Positions 31,368-40,634 of a stretch of 64,000 nucleotides of DNA are shown here, in pieces. Position numbers and translations under genes: made by a program. Source of the stretch: Verrucomicrobiia bacterium (lineage in GTDB: Bacteria; Verrucomicrobiota; Verrucomicrobiia; Limisphaerales; CAIMTB01); assembly GCA_019634625.1 (NCBI GenBank), contig JAHCBA010000020.1:50200-114199 (forward strand), read 5' to 3'. Position 1 is the stretch's first letter. Each line of letters opens with the position of its first letter. Under the pieces are notes generated by a model. The model worked only from the letters and a program-made list of their open reading frames with translations, had not been told where the DNA came from and searched no databases.

Positions 31368-32711
31368 CTAAACCTTCGGATAATACGGCAGCGTCCACGG
31401 CGCCCGGTAGTCCACACCGACCAACCGGTCCGCTTCGGCGTCGTCCCGTACCCGCTCCGCCCCGGCATCCCAGTACACTTTGCGTCCGGCCCGCTGCGCC
31501 ACATTGCCAAGGTGCGCCACGGTCGAGACATGATGCCCCACTTCGACGTCCTGGTCCGGAGCCTTCCGGGATTTCACGCAGTCGAGGAAGTTCCGCACAT
31601 GCGCCGGCCGGGCGTCGCCACTGCCCGGGAACCGCTTCGGTTCGTCCGCCGCCTTGCGCCGCTCACTCAGCACCTCGAACCCGGCGTCCGTGAGGAAGAG
31701 CGTCCCTTCGGTCCCGGTGAAGGACATCCCCCACGGCCGCCCGTTGAGGCCGATGCCCACACCGTTCTTGTGTTCCCACACCAGCATGTAGTCGGGGAAC
31801 TCGTAGATCGCCATCTGGGCATCCGGGGTTTCCCATGCCTCGTCGGCATTCAGGTTGCCCCCGCTGGACATCACCGAGGTCGGCGGCTGCGGTCCCATCG
31901 CCCACAACAGCACGTTGATCAGGTGCACCCCCCAGTCGGTCATCAGGCCGCCCGCGTAATCCCAGTACCAACGGAAGTTGAAATGGAACCGGTTCGGATT
32001 GAAGGCCCGCTTCGGCGCCGGCCCCAGCCACATGTCGTAATCCACCCCGTCCGGCACCGGTCCGTCCGGCCGCTTCGGACAGGCCGGCAGCCAGTCGTGA
32101 TACGCCCAACCCCGGACCAGGCTGACCTTGCCCAGCTGCCCCGAGTGCACGCAGGCCACCGCCTCCGCGAAATGCCGGCCGCTCCGCCACTGCGTCCCCA
32201 TCTGCACCACCCGCCGGTGCTCGCGCGCGGCCGTCACCATGGCGCGGCCCTCCCGAATGCTCGTGGCCAGCGGCTTTTCCACATACACGTCCTTGCCCGC
32301 CTGACAGGCCAGCACCGTGGGCAGAGCGTGCCAGTGATCCGGCGTCGCCACGATCACCGCATCCACGTCGGGACGTTCCAGCACCCGGCGGAAATCCCGT
32401 GTTGTCGCGGGACGCGTTCCCCGGCGCCGTTCCACCAGCGACACCGCCTCCGCGAGCATGCGGTCGTCCACGTCGCACACCACCGGGCACTCGACCTCGG
32501 CGTTGCCGAGGAAGGTGTCCAGATTGCCGCGCCCCATGCCGCCCGATCCGACCAGGGCAACCCGAACCTTCCCGCTCGCCGGCACCGCCTCGGCGCGGCT
32601 TCGCGCCACGTTCAAGCCCCCATACACCGTGGCCGCCCCCAGGGCGGTCGCACGCAGAAATCCCCGCCGGTTCACCGTCGTCGTTCGCCTGCCGGACTCG
32701 TGTGTCTTCAT
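31368..32711 (-). CDS. Gfo/Idh/MocA-family oxidoreductase, Tat-exported
   Basis: A 447-residue protein with a Tat signal (VNRRGFLRATALGAATVYGG), Rossmann motif VRVALVGSGGMGRGNLDTFL, VVCDVDDRMLAEAVSLVE, VDAVIVATPDHWHALPTVLA and the canonical VYVEKPLATSIREGR. The C-terminal domain has GGLMTDWGVHLINVLLWAMG and PAHVRNFLDCVKSRKAPDQD, as in the exported Gfo/Idh proteins of Planctomycetes and Verrucomicrobia. It probably oxidises or reduces a sugar derivative with NAD(P). The ATG at 32711 was chosen over 32741 because the downstream one still precedes the Tat signal and is the shorter credible start. It differs from the 11.9 kb homologue in carrying an intact EKP motif. Confidence 0.9.
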   Translation of the reverse strand: MKTHESGRRTTTVNRRGFLRATALGAATVYGGLNVARSRAEAVPASGKVRVALVGSGGMGRGNLDTFLGNAEVECPVVCDVDDRMLAEAVSLVERRRGTRPATTRDFRRVLERPDVDAVIVATPDHWHALPTVLACQAGKDVYVEKPLATSIREGRAMVTAAREHRRVVQMGTQWRSGRHFAEAVACVHSGQLGKVSLVRGWAYHDWLPACPKRPDGPVPDGVDYDMWLGPAPKRAFNPNRFHFNFRWYWDYAGGLMTDWGVHLINVLLWAMGPQPPTSVMSSGGNLNADEAWETPDAQMAIYEFPDYMLVWEHKNGVGIGLNGRPWGMSFTGTEGTLFLTDAGFEVLSERRKAADEPKRFPGSGDARPAHVRNFLDCVKSRKAPDQDVEVGHHVSTVAHLGNVAQRAGRKVYWDAGAERVRDDAEADRLVGVDYRAPWTLPYYPKV

Positions 32712-33153
32712 GGAATAACAAGGTTGTGGGTTCTGCCGCATGCCGAAGCGTGGAAACCCGACCGCCGGACCCTGGCCACCCCGGCATTCGGTGTCCCGGC
32801 TTCAGCCGGTACGGGCGGGTTCCGGGTTCAGATGGAATGGTCCACGCCGCCGTCGAGGGTCGTGCGGACAGCAAACCCCGGCGTCCCGCCGGATTCAAGG
32901 GTGGAACATCAGAGCCGGCCCTGCGCCGTGCATCCCGGAGTTGTGGGTGAGGAGGCAGCGAATCGGAGGGACGAGCTCCGCGAGTCCTCGATCCATCGCT
33001 CCACTTCCATTGCGGCCTCGTGGAACTCGGCCCTCCGAAGCAACGCATCGCGAAGTTCGCGCCTCGACCCACACCTCCAAGATGCACCGGGCCCTGCGCA
33101 TCCCGAAGTGGCCCCGCGACCCCGACCCGGGTAGCCTGACGCTCAGCAAAGCG
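32712..33153. other. intergenic stretch with a dispersed repeat
   Basis: A 440-bp gap between the divergent oxidoreductase and phosphofructokinase genes. It holds a GTGTCCCGGCTTCAGCCGGT hairpin motif near 32792 and copy 4 of the palindromic repeat (32928-33087). No gene was recognised. Confidence 0.65.
32928..33087 (+). repeat. dispersed palindromic repeat, copy 4
   Basis: Starts GTGCATCCCGGAGTTGTGGG and ends ACACCTCCAAGATGCAC. Same internal arms as the other copies, with a few substitutions at the right end. Confidence 0.87.
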
Positions 33154-34446
33154 ATGCCCCTGCTCCCCGTCGATTCCCTCGGTCCCGCCCGGTTCCCCGG
33201 GCCCCGGTCCCAACGCCTTGCGCCCCGCGGCCTGATCCCCGAGACGCTCGAATGGATCGATGGCCGGCCCCCGCACGATCCCCGTCTCTTCCTCCGTGCC
33301 GGGCCCGCCGAATCCCTCTACTTCAATCCGGCCGAAACCCGCGCCGGCATCGTGACCTGCGGCGGCCTCTGCCCCGGCCTCAACAACGTCATCCGCTCCC
33401 TCCACCTCGAACTCCACCACGGCTACGGCGTCCACTCCGTCCTCGGATTCCGCGACGGCTACCGTGGCCTCGATCCCGACCGCGGTCGCGAACCCCTTGA
33501 ACTCACCATCGACTCCGTGGATGACATCCACCGCGACGGCGGCACGCTTCTCGGCACCTCGCGCGGGCCCGTGGATGTCCCTCGTGCCGTCGAGCACCTT
33601 GTCCGCCGGGGCGTCCATCTGCTCTTCACCATCGGTGGGGACGGCACCCAGCGCGGCGCCCGGGAACTCCACGTCGAAGCCAGGAAACGCGGGCATCCGC
33701 TGGCCGTGGTCGGCGTCCCGAAAACCATCGACAACGATGTCGCCTTCGTGGACCGCACCTTCGGCTTTGCGACCGCCGTCGCCGCCGCCCGCGAGATCCT
33801 CGACGGCGCCCACACCGAAGCGCACAGCGCCCCCAACGGCGTCAGCCTGGTCAAACTCATGGGCCGCCACGCCGGCTTCATCGCCGCCGCCGCCACGGTG
33901 GCCAGCCAGGACGTCAATTTCTGCCTCGTTCCCGAACAACCCTTCGTCCTCGAGGGCCCCGACGGCTTTCTCGCCGCCCTCCTTCGTCGCGTCCGCAACC
34001 GCCGCCACGCGGTGATCGCCGTCGCCGAAGGTGCCGGTCAGGAGCATCTGCCCGCCATCGAGACGGCTCGTGACGCCTCGGGCAATCCGCGGCTTGGCGA
34101 CATCGGGGCCTTCCTGGCGGCGCAGATCCGTCGCGCCTTCCACGAGGCCGGCGAGGAACTGACCCTCCGCATGTTCGATCCCAGCTACTCGATCCGCAGC
34201 CGCCCCGCCAACAACGAGGATGCGGTCCTCTGCGACCGGTTCGCCCGACACGCTGTCCACGCCGCCATGGCCGGCCTCACCGGCCTGGTCATCGGATTCC
34301 TCCACGGACAGTTCATCCATGTGCCCATCGAACTGCTCGTCGCCACGCCAAAGCGGCTCAATACCCAGGGCGAACTCTGGCGCGCCGTCCTCGCCACCAC
34401 GGGCCAGGAGGACTTCCCCCGCCCTCCCGCCACGCCGGCGGGTTGA
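33154..34446 (+). CDS. pfkA: ATP-dependent 6-phosphofructokinase
   Basis: A 430-residue PFK-family enzyme of glycolysis. Motifs: GIVTCGGLCPGLNNVIRSLH (nucleotide loop), LLGTSRGPVDV, TIGGDGTQRGARELHVEA, VVGVPKTIDNDVAFVDRTFG (catalytic TIDND), VSLVKLMGRHAGFIAAAATV (sugar-binding MGRHAG), and IRSRPANNEDAVLCDRFARH. Gly in GGDGT points to ATP use, while Lys in PKTIDND is the combination seen in plant- and trypanosome-type ATP-PFKs, not the E. coli type (PGTIDND). The protein is longer than the 320-residue bacterial form, mainly through an N-terminal extension, which also fits that clade. The ATG at 33154 lies just after the dispersed repeat. Confidence 0.92.
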   Translation: MPLLPVDSLGPARFPGPRSQRLAPRGLIPETLEWIDGRPPHDPRLFLRAGPAESLYFNPAETRAGIVTCGGLCPGLNNVIRSLHLELHHGYGVHSVLGFRDGYRGLDPDRGREPLELTIDSVDDIHRDGGTLLGTSRGPVDVPRAVEHLVRRGVHLLFTIGGDGTQRGARELHVEARKRGHPLAVVGVPKTIDNDVAFVDRTFGFATAVAAAREILDGAHTEAHSAPNGVSLVKLMGRHAGFIAAAATVASQDVNFCLVPEQPFVLEGPDGFLAALLRRVRNRRHAVIAVAEGAGQEHLPAIETARDASGNPRLGDIGAFLAAQIRRAFHEAGEELTLRMFDPSYSIRSRPANNEDAVLCDRFARHAVHAAMAGLTGLVIGFLHGQFIHVPIELLVATPKRLNTQGELWRAVLATTGQEDFPRPPATPAG

Positions 34447-34862
34447 CCTGCCTGGCCGTTTCCATGCCATACGGAGGAATGGGATGTCGCCGCAGCTCTT
34501 CGGGCAAGACGAGGAGTGAGCTAGGCGCGTATCGGAACCGGGATACGTCACGAGCGAACAACGAAGCTCCTGCCCGTGAAGTTCAGGCCAGCGCGCCCGA
34601 CCTTATTGCATGGCGACGGCTTAGTCACTGTCCACCAGGAAGGAATCCGCCCCCCATCCTCCCGTGCATCGCGGAGTTGTGGAGAGATTTGCGAACTCCG
34701 CGAAGCGGCGCTTCGGAGGGCCGGGTTCCACGAGGCCGCAACGGTGTGGAGCGTTGGATTGAGGACTCGCAGAGCTCGTCCCTCCGATTCGCTGCCTCCT
34801 CACCCGCAATTCCGGGATGCACCGCCCAACCTCCCCCACTCCCCACGGTGATCCACCCCGCT
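34447..34862. other. intergenic stretch with a dispersed repeat
   Basis: A 416-bp gap between convergent genes. It holds a CGACCTTATTGCATGGCGAC stretch near 34595, resembling CGACCTTGTTGCAGGGCTGC at 13273, and the inverted repeat copy at 34664-34822. No gene or clear terminator was recognised. Confidence 0.65.
34664..34822 (-). repeat. dispersed palindromic repeat, copy 5 (opposite orientation)
   Basis: Starts GTGCATCGCGGAGTTGTGGA and ends AATTCCGGGATGCAC, but the internal arms run in the opposite order to the other copies (GGAGGGCCGGGTTCCACGAG comes first). This shows the element can lie in either direction. Confidence 0.87.
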
Positions 34863-35576
34863 TCAAAGCCCATCGCCGCCCGGCTGGAAATGGGGTTGAA
34901 CCATGCGGGCAGCATGGGCGAGACCGGGATCGGGGTGCTGCGCCAGATCATCCAGGCGCCACACCGCCTCCGGATCGATGGGAGCGGAATGCCGGGCCAG
35001 TTCGATGCCGCGGGCCATGCCCGACAAGGCGGCTGCCAGGAAGGCGTGCCGGTCGCAGCACTCCCGGGAAACCACTTCCCGGATCAACGCCAGCCAGTCC
35101 CCGGGCCGGGGAAGGCACCCCACGCCTTCGGCCGCCTGGCGGAGCAGGCCCGAGACGTCCCGGGTCTCGCGGGCGGTGGCGCTCAGCAGTTCGCGCACCC
35201 AGACCAGAGCGGCGTCCCCGACCGCCAGGGTGAGCTGTTCGATCGCGGCAGGCACGTCGCGGTGGTCGAGACCCAACGTCACCAGTTCCCTCCAGGCTTC
35301 GCGATCCCCCGCCCCGGCCGCTTCGGCGAGGGCCTGGATCCAGACGGGATCCAGAGGCTCCGGGACGTCTGCGCCAAGGCTCCCGACATCGATCGCAGCG
35401 GGCCCAGAAGATGCCGGATGGACGATACCCGCGGCCGGTGAACGCCCCGCCGGTGCCGGAGCCGTCGGGGTCGAGCAGGCATTGAAGATCACCAGGACGG
35501 CCAACATCGCCCCCCATGCGGTCGCCCGGACCGCCCGGACATTCCGGACGGATTCTTCGTCGTCATCAACGTTCAC
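34863..35576 (-). CDS. putative lipoprotein of unknown function
   Basis: A 237-residue protein with an N-terminal hydrophobic segment ending in a Cys (AMLAVLVIFNACSTPTAP), which fits a weak lipobox. The rest is helical (VWIQALAEAAGAGDREAWRE, AIEQLTLAVGDAALVWVREL, HAFLAAALSGMARGIELARH) and might form HEAT-like repeats. No family was recognised. The GTG at 35576 has GAGG seven bases upstream and overlaps the end of the upstream gene by 11 bases. It is the last gene of a five-gene operon running from 42290 down to here. Confidence 0.72.
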   Translation of the reverse strand: MNVDDDEESVRNVRAVRATAWGAMLAVLVIFNACSTPTAPAPAGRSPAAGIVHPASSGPAAIDVGSLGADVPEPLDPVWIQALAEAAGAGDREAWRELVTLGLDHRDVPAAIEQLTLAVGDAALVWVRELLSATARETRDVSGLLRQAAEGVGCLPRPGDWLALIREVVSRECCDRHAFLAAALSGMARGIELARHSAPIDPEAVWRLDDLAQHPDPGLAHAARMVQPHFQPGGDGL

Positions 35577-36918
35577 GCGCGCCTCGACGCAGTTGCCGGA
35601 TCTCTTCGGTCCGAACCTGGAAGGAACCCAGGAGTGGCGATTCGACCCGGACGAATTCGGGCCCGAGTTCGAGCCTGCGGGCGCGCAGTTCCGATCCGTC
35701 GCGGGTTCGCACATGGAAGGTCGCCTCGTCGGGCTCGACCGTGCCCAGGAGCACCGCGGCCACCTCGCTGCCGATGGCAAACTGGCGGTACCCGAACAGG
35801 ATCGAACTCATGGTCACCGTGTTGGTCGCAATCCCGCGCAGCGTCCCGTCGAGAAAATCCCCGTCGGCCAGCAACACCCCGCTCCGGTCATCGTCGATGC
35901 GCGCCTCGGTTTCCGGCGCCAGGGGCACGAACTCGATCCGCGCCAGGTTCAGGACGGACACCAGGGAACCCGCCCAGTCCCCCCCCAGCCGCAGCACCGA
36001 TTCGTCGCCCGAGACCACCGGGGCAGCGAGGACGGAACCGCCCCGGAGCAGCAGTCGCGGGTAGCCCGTCGCCGGCAGGTAGGCCAGTCCGCGGGCACCC
36101 ATGGAGACCGCATCGAAGCGCGCCTCCGCGGTGTCGTTGTCGAGGCCCGCGGTCACCGTCAGACCCGCCCGCACATTGCGGCCCAGGTTGATGTTGGCCC
36201 GCCCGACGGTCCGCCACTGGCGTCCGTCCGCGGACAGTTCGGCAACGACGGCACCGCCGACGCGGCTCAGGCGCAGCCAGGCCGGAAGGGGCATGGCGAC
36301 GTTGGTCACCCGCATGGTCATGCCCCCGGCAATCTGCCGGTATTGGAAACACAAGCCCGACCCGACCCGCATCCCGATGAAGGCATAGGCCGACGCCTCC
36401 CCGAGATTGTCCCGCAAGGTCACCCCGGCCATGGCCTCGGGGTCGGTCCCATCGAAGGCGCTCAGTCGCCCCACGATCTGACCGGACACCTCGAGGGGCC
36501 GGTAGGCCAGGAAGACGTTGTCGGCATTGCCCCGCAGACCGAGCCCCCCGCCCGTGACCTGCCAGCCCGGGCGCACCTCGGTCACCCCGCCCTCGAGTCC
36601 CCCGCCAATCTGCGCCGTTTCCCACGGCTCGGCAGCCGGCCCTTCGGGTGCCGGATCGTTGCCGGAGCCTTCGCCATCCCCGGTCGCCACCGGTTCCGGC
36701 TCGGGTTCGTCCATCGCCAGTTCAACCAGCTCCGAAAGGGCGACCGGGACGGGTTCGCCGTCCTCCGCACGCACCCTCCAGCCATCCGGCGTCCAGTCCA
36801 CCTCGCCGCGCAGGGTGGTGCCATCCGTCGTGCGCAGGATCCCCTCCAAGGCCGGTGCCACCCCCGGTGCGCCCAGAAGAGCGAGGGCGAGGGCCAGGCG
36901 GACAAGGCAACGGTTCAT
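35566..36918 (-). CDS. secreted protein with concanavalin-like region (operon with DUF4175)
   Basis: A 450-residue protein with a signal peptide (CLVRLALALALLGAPGVAPA). A short strand-rich domain follows (LEGILRTTDGTTLRGEVDW), then an acidic Pro/Glu linker (about residues 70-95). The middle region resembles a LamG/3-keto-disaccharide hydrolase-like fold (AYAFIGMRVGSGLCFQYRQI, RLSRVGGAVVAELSADGRQW). The C-terminal part repeats the first domain type (SGVLLADGDFLDGTLRGIAT ... FQVRTEEIRQLRRG). Function unknown. The ATG at 36918 overlaps the upstream stop (ATGA), so it is translated together with the prenyltransferase-like gene. Confidence 0.8.
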   Translation of the reverse strand: MNRCLVRLALALALLGAPGVAPALEGILRTTDGTTLRGEVDWTPDGWRVRAEDGEPVPVALSELVELAMDEPEPEPVATGDGEGSGNDPAPEGPAAEPWETAQIGGGLEGGVTEVRPGWQVTGGGLGLRGNADNVFLAYRPLEVSGQIVGRLSAFDGTDPEAMAGVTLRDNLGEASAYAFIGMRVGSGLCFQYRQIAGGMTMRVTNVAMPLPAWLRLSRVGGAVVAELSADGRQWRTVGRANINLGRNVRAGLTVTAGLDNDTAEARFDAVSMGARGLAYLPATGYPRLLLRGGSVLAAPVVSGDESVLRLGGDWAGSLVSVLNLARIEFVPLAPETEARIDDDRSGVLLADGDFLDGTLRGIATNTVTMSSILFGYRQFAIGSEVAAVLLGTVEPDEATFHVRTRDGSELRARRLELGPEFVRVESPLLGSFQVRTEEIRQLRRGARER

Positions 36919-38036
36919 CGCTGATAGATGGGGACGTAGTTCCATGGCATGGCCAGCACCGAGGCATAGACCGCTGTCGCGTACACGGGCCCCAGGCCGT
37001 TCGATCCCATGTCGATCGACCCGTCCCAGTAGGCACGATTGCCGTCCCGCACCACCTGGCGGAGAAGCTGCGCCTTCATCCTCGGGTACCAGGCCTTCCA
37101 CACTTCGCCGCCCAGCATGTACTGGGCGGGGGCCGCGTAATACGTCCCGTAGGTGAACCACTCGCGCTGGCCGAAGTTCTTCATCAGGTACTCCGACCCG
37201 CGCAGCACCAGCGGATCGTCGTACAGCCCGCAGACCTGCAGCGAATACACCGCCGCCGCCGTGCGGGCATAACCCGGGGCGCGGTTGCCCGGCTGGTAGG
37301 TGAACCCGCCCGAACCCGGGTCGAAGCAGCTCCTCACATACCGCACCGCCCGGTCAATGGTCTCTTGTGGCACATCAATCCCGGCGTTCTTTGCCGCCCG
37401 CAAGGCCACCACCTGAAGCACCGTCACCGAAACATCGGCATCCTGCGCGATCGGCCGGTAACGCCAGCCTCCCTCCGCATTCTGACAGCTCACGATCAGC
37501 CGGATGGCGCGATCGAGCTTCGGTTTGATGTCCGCCGCCTGCGTCTGACCGTACAGCTCCGCCAGGACCGTCGTGGCCACCCCGTGGTTGTACATGTACT
37601 GGCCCAGCGACCGGTCGCCGAACGTCCCGTCCGGTCGTGCCACATCCAGCAGATACTGCAGCCCGGCCCGCACCACCCTTCCGTGTTCACCTTCCCCCGG
37701 CAGATGCCCCGCCCCCAGAAAGGCCATCAACGTGTACGCCGTCATGGCCACCGGATGCCGCCGCTCGAAATCCGTGCTGCCCCACGAACCGTTCGGCAAC
37801 TGCGCACCGGCCAGAAAGCGCATCGCCCCCTCGATCACCGCCTCGGTCGCCGCGTCCACCACCGGCACGGTCCCTTCGCCCGCCGCCGACGACGGTGGAG
37901 GTTCGGCCGTCTGCCCCGGCATCCCCCCGCCCAACAGCCCTGCCAGGACCAGCGTCCACGCCAGCGTCACCCCGGCCCGCCGACCCACCCAGCAGGCGTC
38001 CGGCCCATTCGGTACGGTTCGTTTCGATGACATCAT
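36915..38036 (-). CDS. prenyltransferase/squalene-oxidase-repeat protein
   Basis: A 373-residue exported protein (hydrophobic segment VTLAWTLVLAGLLGGG). It is built of alpha/alpha-barrel repeats: AMRFLAGAQLPNGSWGSTDF, GLQYLLDVARPDGTFGDRSL, RLIVSCQNAEGGWRYRPIAQ, YVRSCFDPGSGGFTYQPGN. These QW-like motifs (Q-xx-GGW) are those of the squalene-hopene cyclase/prenyltransferase superfamily, but the DxDD catalytic motif of the cyclases is not seen (AQDADVSVTVLQ holds only DAD). It is more likely one of the non-cyclase exported repeat proteins common next to DUF4175/DUF58 genes. The ATG overlaps the upstream stop by four bases. Confidence 0.82.
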   Translation of the reverse strand: MMSSKRTVPNGPDACWVGRRAGVTLAWTLVLAGLLGGGMPGQTAEPPPSSAAGEGTVPVVDAATEAVIEGAMRFLAGAQLPNGSWGSTDFERRHPVAMTAYTLMAFLGAGHLPGEGEHGRVVRAGLQYLLDVARPDGTFGDRSLGQYMYNHGVATTVLAELYGQTQAADIKPKLDRAIRLIVSCQNAEGGWRYRPIAQDADVSVTVLQVVALRAAKNAGIDVPQETIDRAVRYVRSCFDPGSGGFTYQPGNRAPGYARTAAAVYSLQVCGLYDDPLVLRGSEYLMKNFGQREWFTYGTYYAAPAQYMLGGEVWKAWYPRMKAQLLRQVVRDGNRAYWDGSIDMGSNGLGPVYATAVYASVLAMPWNYVPIYQR

Positions 38037-40624
38037 CGGGGAGCCTCCTGCACCTGGTCGGAAAGGTTCCTGAGATACTGCTCGATCTGGGGTGCGTATT
38101 CCTGAGGGTAACGTTCCCCCTGGGACTGCAGCAGCGCCGCCCGCTCGCGGGGTGGCAAGCCGATGAACTGTCCGCTCCCTGCCGCCGATCCCCGTGGTCC
38201 TTCCGCCCCCCCTGCGCCGAAGAAATTGCCGGCGTCGCCCGTGCCCCGGCCCGCCTGCTGCCCCGGGGTCCGCCCACGTCCACGGCCCTGCCCCTGACCG
38301 GGTTGCTGTCCCTGGCCCCCCTGCCCCTCGCCCGGTCCGGCCTGTTGCCCCATGCCGGCCATGGCCAGATCCAAAGCCGCCGCCGCCGCCGCCAGAGCCG
38401 CCTGCGCCTCGGACGCCTCGGCGTCCGCGCCGCTCTGGTCGCCTCCCTCTGCCGCAGCCGAACCTTCCATCAACGAACGATCCGCCCGTTCGAGCTGGCT
38501 CCGGATCATGCGGGGGATCCGTCCCAGCCGTCCCGAGGTTGCCGGTTGAATCCGCCGCCCGGCCTGTTCCATCCCCTGCGCCATGGCCTCCAGGGCCTCG
38601 GCGGACATTGCCTGGTTCAGATCGCCCTGGGCTTCCCGGACCATCTGGGCCAGTTGGTCGAGCGCCGCCTGGTCGTCGCCCTGGCCCAGCATCTCCCGCA
38701 ATTGAGCCATGCGGTCCTCGAGTTCGCGCCTGGCGCGGAGCAGATTCGCCAGCGCCTCGTCCTGCGGCGGGCGCGCCTCGCGGGGCCGGTCGGAACCCAA
38801 TTCGCTCCCCGCCAGCAGCATCTGCACCCCGGCATCCCGCACGTAGGTGGCCGCCTGGGCCACGGTCGGGGGAAGGTCCACCTCCAGCTCACGCGTCTTG
38901 ATCGCCACGGCGTTCTGGTCGGTGCCCACCGCCGCCGGATCGCGCCCGGGGACGTCGTGCGCCAACCGGGCCGTCTCGGCGTTCAAGGCCCGCTGGGCCT
39001 CGATCAGCGCAATGAGCCGCTCCAGCAACTGCTCGAGCTCGGCCAGTTCCGCCTCGGCGGCCTCCATGGCCTTCAACTGTTCGTCCAGCAGGGCCAGCGC
39101 CGACCCCAGCGCGTCGATGGCCGCCTGCTGTGCACCGGGATCGTTCTGACCCTCTCCCAGCGAACGTTGCGAGCGCCGCATCTGGGACATCGCCTCGCCA
39201 ATGCGTTCCGCCGCCGGCGTGGAATCCAGCGCCGCCCGCTGCGCCGTGTCCCCGGCCCGATCCGCCAGGTCGCCCTGGCGCGGGGCCATCCCCCGCAGGG
39301 CCGCCGGATCCTCCCCTGCCCCGGCCGCCGCCGTCTGGATCTCCCGCTCGCGCTCGATCAGTTCCGCCACATCCTCCCTCACCTGGCGCAGGTTCGACAT
39401 CGGATCGGCCAGGGCCTGGCGCTGCTTCTCCAACGTGTCGATGCGTTGCTGCAGCAGGCGCCGCGCCGATTCGAGCCGCGCCAGCGACAATTCCTGCTGG
39501 GTCCCGGCCACCAGCCGGCGCTGCCGCATTTCCGCGGTCCCCACCTCGATCGCTCCACGCGCCTCCTGCATCCGCCCAAGCGCGGCGGCAACCTGCTCCG
39601 AGGCCGGCGTGTCCAGAAGCCCGATGTCACGCCGCGCCACATCGGTGTCGTCCACCAGATCCCCCAATTGCCGCACCACCGGCTCAATCACCGGCGCCCG
39701 GTCCGGAAGCTGGCGGGTCGCCGATCGTGCCTCCGTCTGGCGTCGGATCAGACCGTCCACCTCCCGCACTGCGGCCTGCAACGCCTCCAATTCGTCGCCC
39801 ACCGGCATCAGCCAGCGCGCCAGATCCCGCATTCCGCCCCGCGCCGCCCGCTGACGTCCCGCGGCGCTCAACAGACGTCCCCCCTCCAGATCCTCGGCCG
39901 CACCCGCGAGGCTGCGCACCAACCCGCCGGTTTCGGGCCGGTTGAGCGCCTCCAACGCCCGACCCGATGCCTCGTTGTCGGGTTCCGCAGCCCATGTCCT
40001 CAGCCGCTGCAACACCGCCGCCACCTCGTCCTTCAACGCGTGCTGCTCGCTCACCTGAAGCTGGAATGCGATCCGCTGATTCTCCGAAAGCCACTCGCGC
40101 CGCCGCCCCGCGGCCGCCTCGGCCAGGGATCGCGTCTCCCGCAAGGCCGCCTGCTGGCGGGCGGCCAGCTCCTTCAGCCGCGCCGCCACGCCGGCCAGCT
40201 CCTGCTGACGCTGATACTCAAGGAGAATCTGGCGCAGCTTGAGGCCGACGGTCTTCTGCGTGGTGAACGCCTCGATCAACTGCGACCGCGACGCCCCACC
40301 CTCCGCGCCATCCCGGGAGGCCTGCAACAGCAGGACCACCCGCGTCATGTCGTCCTGCGTCAACTGGCCCAGCACCCCGCGAATGGTCCCCAAGAGCTGC
40401 ACATCCTCCCCACCCAGCCCGTTGCGCCGGAACTCCTCGATGATCGCCCCCAACTGTTCCGCAATCCGCGCCGTGCTGGTCTGCAACTGCTGCTGCCCAA
40501 CCTCCGCCTGGGCCAGTCCGTCCGGGCCCCGCGCCCCCACCGCCCCCCGGGCCGGCATCCCCAGGTTCCATCCCGCCAGACCCATCCCTGCCAGCACGAG
40601 AACGTAAAGGATGCGCAGCTTCAT
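38033..40624 (-). CDS. long coiled-coil exported protein (DUF4175 operon)
   Basis: An 863-residue protein with a signal segment (KLRILYVLVLAGMGLAGW). Almost all the rest is helical and rich in Gln, Glu, Arg, Ala and Leu with heptad patterns, for example LKELAARQQAALRETRSLAE and LEQLLERLIALIEAQRALNA. A Gly/Gln-rich low-complexity stretch (GEGQGGQGQQPGQGQGRGR) lies at about residues 745-790, before a short C-terminal helical domain ending in YLRNLSDQVQEAPR. It starts ten bases after the DUF4175-like gene and overlaps the next gene as ATGA. It is probably a periplasmic structural partner of that protein. No enzyme motif was seen. Confidence 0.85.
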   Translation of the reverse strand: MKLRILYVLVLAGMGLAGWNLGMPARGAVGARGPDGLAQAEVGQQQLQTSTARIAEQLGAIIEEFRRNGLGGEDVQLLGTIRGVLGQLTQDDMTRVVLLLQASRDGAEGGASRSQLIEAFTTQKTVGLKLRQILLEYQRQQELAGVAARLKELAARQQAALRETRSLAEAAAGRRREWLSENQRIAFQLQVSEQHALKDEVAAVLQRLRTWAAEPDNEASGRALEALNRPETGGLVRSLAGAAEDLEGGRLLSAAGRQRAARGGMRDLARWLMPVGDELEALQAAVREVDGLIRRQTEARSATRQLPDRAPVIEPVVRQLGDLVDDTDVARRDIGLLDTPASEQVAAALGRMQEARGAIEVGTAEMRQRRLVAGTQQELSLARLESARRLLQQRIDTLEKQRQALADPMSNLRQVREDVAELIEREREIQTAAAGAGEDPAALRGMAPRQGDLADRAGDTAQRAALDSTPAAERIGEAMSQMRRSQRSLGEGQNDPGAQQAAIDALGSALALLDEQLKAMEAAEAELAELEQLLERLIALIEAQRALNAETARLAHDVPGRDPAAVGTDQNAVAIKTRELEVDLPPTVAQAATYVRDAGVQMLLAGSELGSDRPREARPPQDEALANLLRARRELEDRMAQLREMLGQGDDQAALDQLAQMVREAQGDLNQAMSAEALEAMAQGMEQAGRRIQPATSGRLGRIPRMIRSQLERADRSLMEGSAAAEGGDQSGADAEASEAQAALAAAAAALDLAMAGMGQQAGPGEGQGGQGQQPGQGQGRGRGRTPGQQAGRGTGDAGNFFGAGGAEGPRGSAAGSGQFIGLPPRERAALLQSQGERYPQEYAPQIEQYLRNLSDQVQEAPR

Positions 40625-40634
40625 AGAGGTTCGC

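Noticed and set aside
36915..38036. squalene-hopene cyclase
   Set aside because: The QW-like repeats are present, but the protein is only 373 residues (cyclases have about 630) and the DxDD motif is not found.
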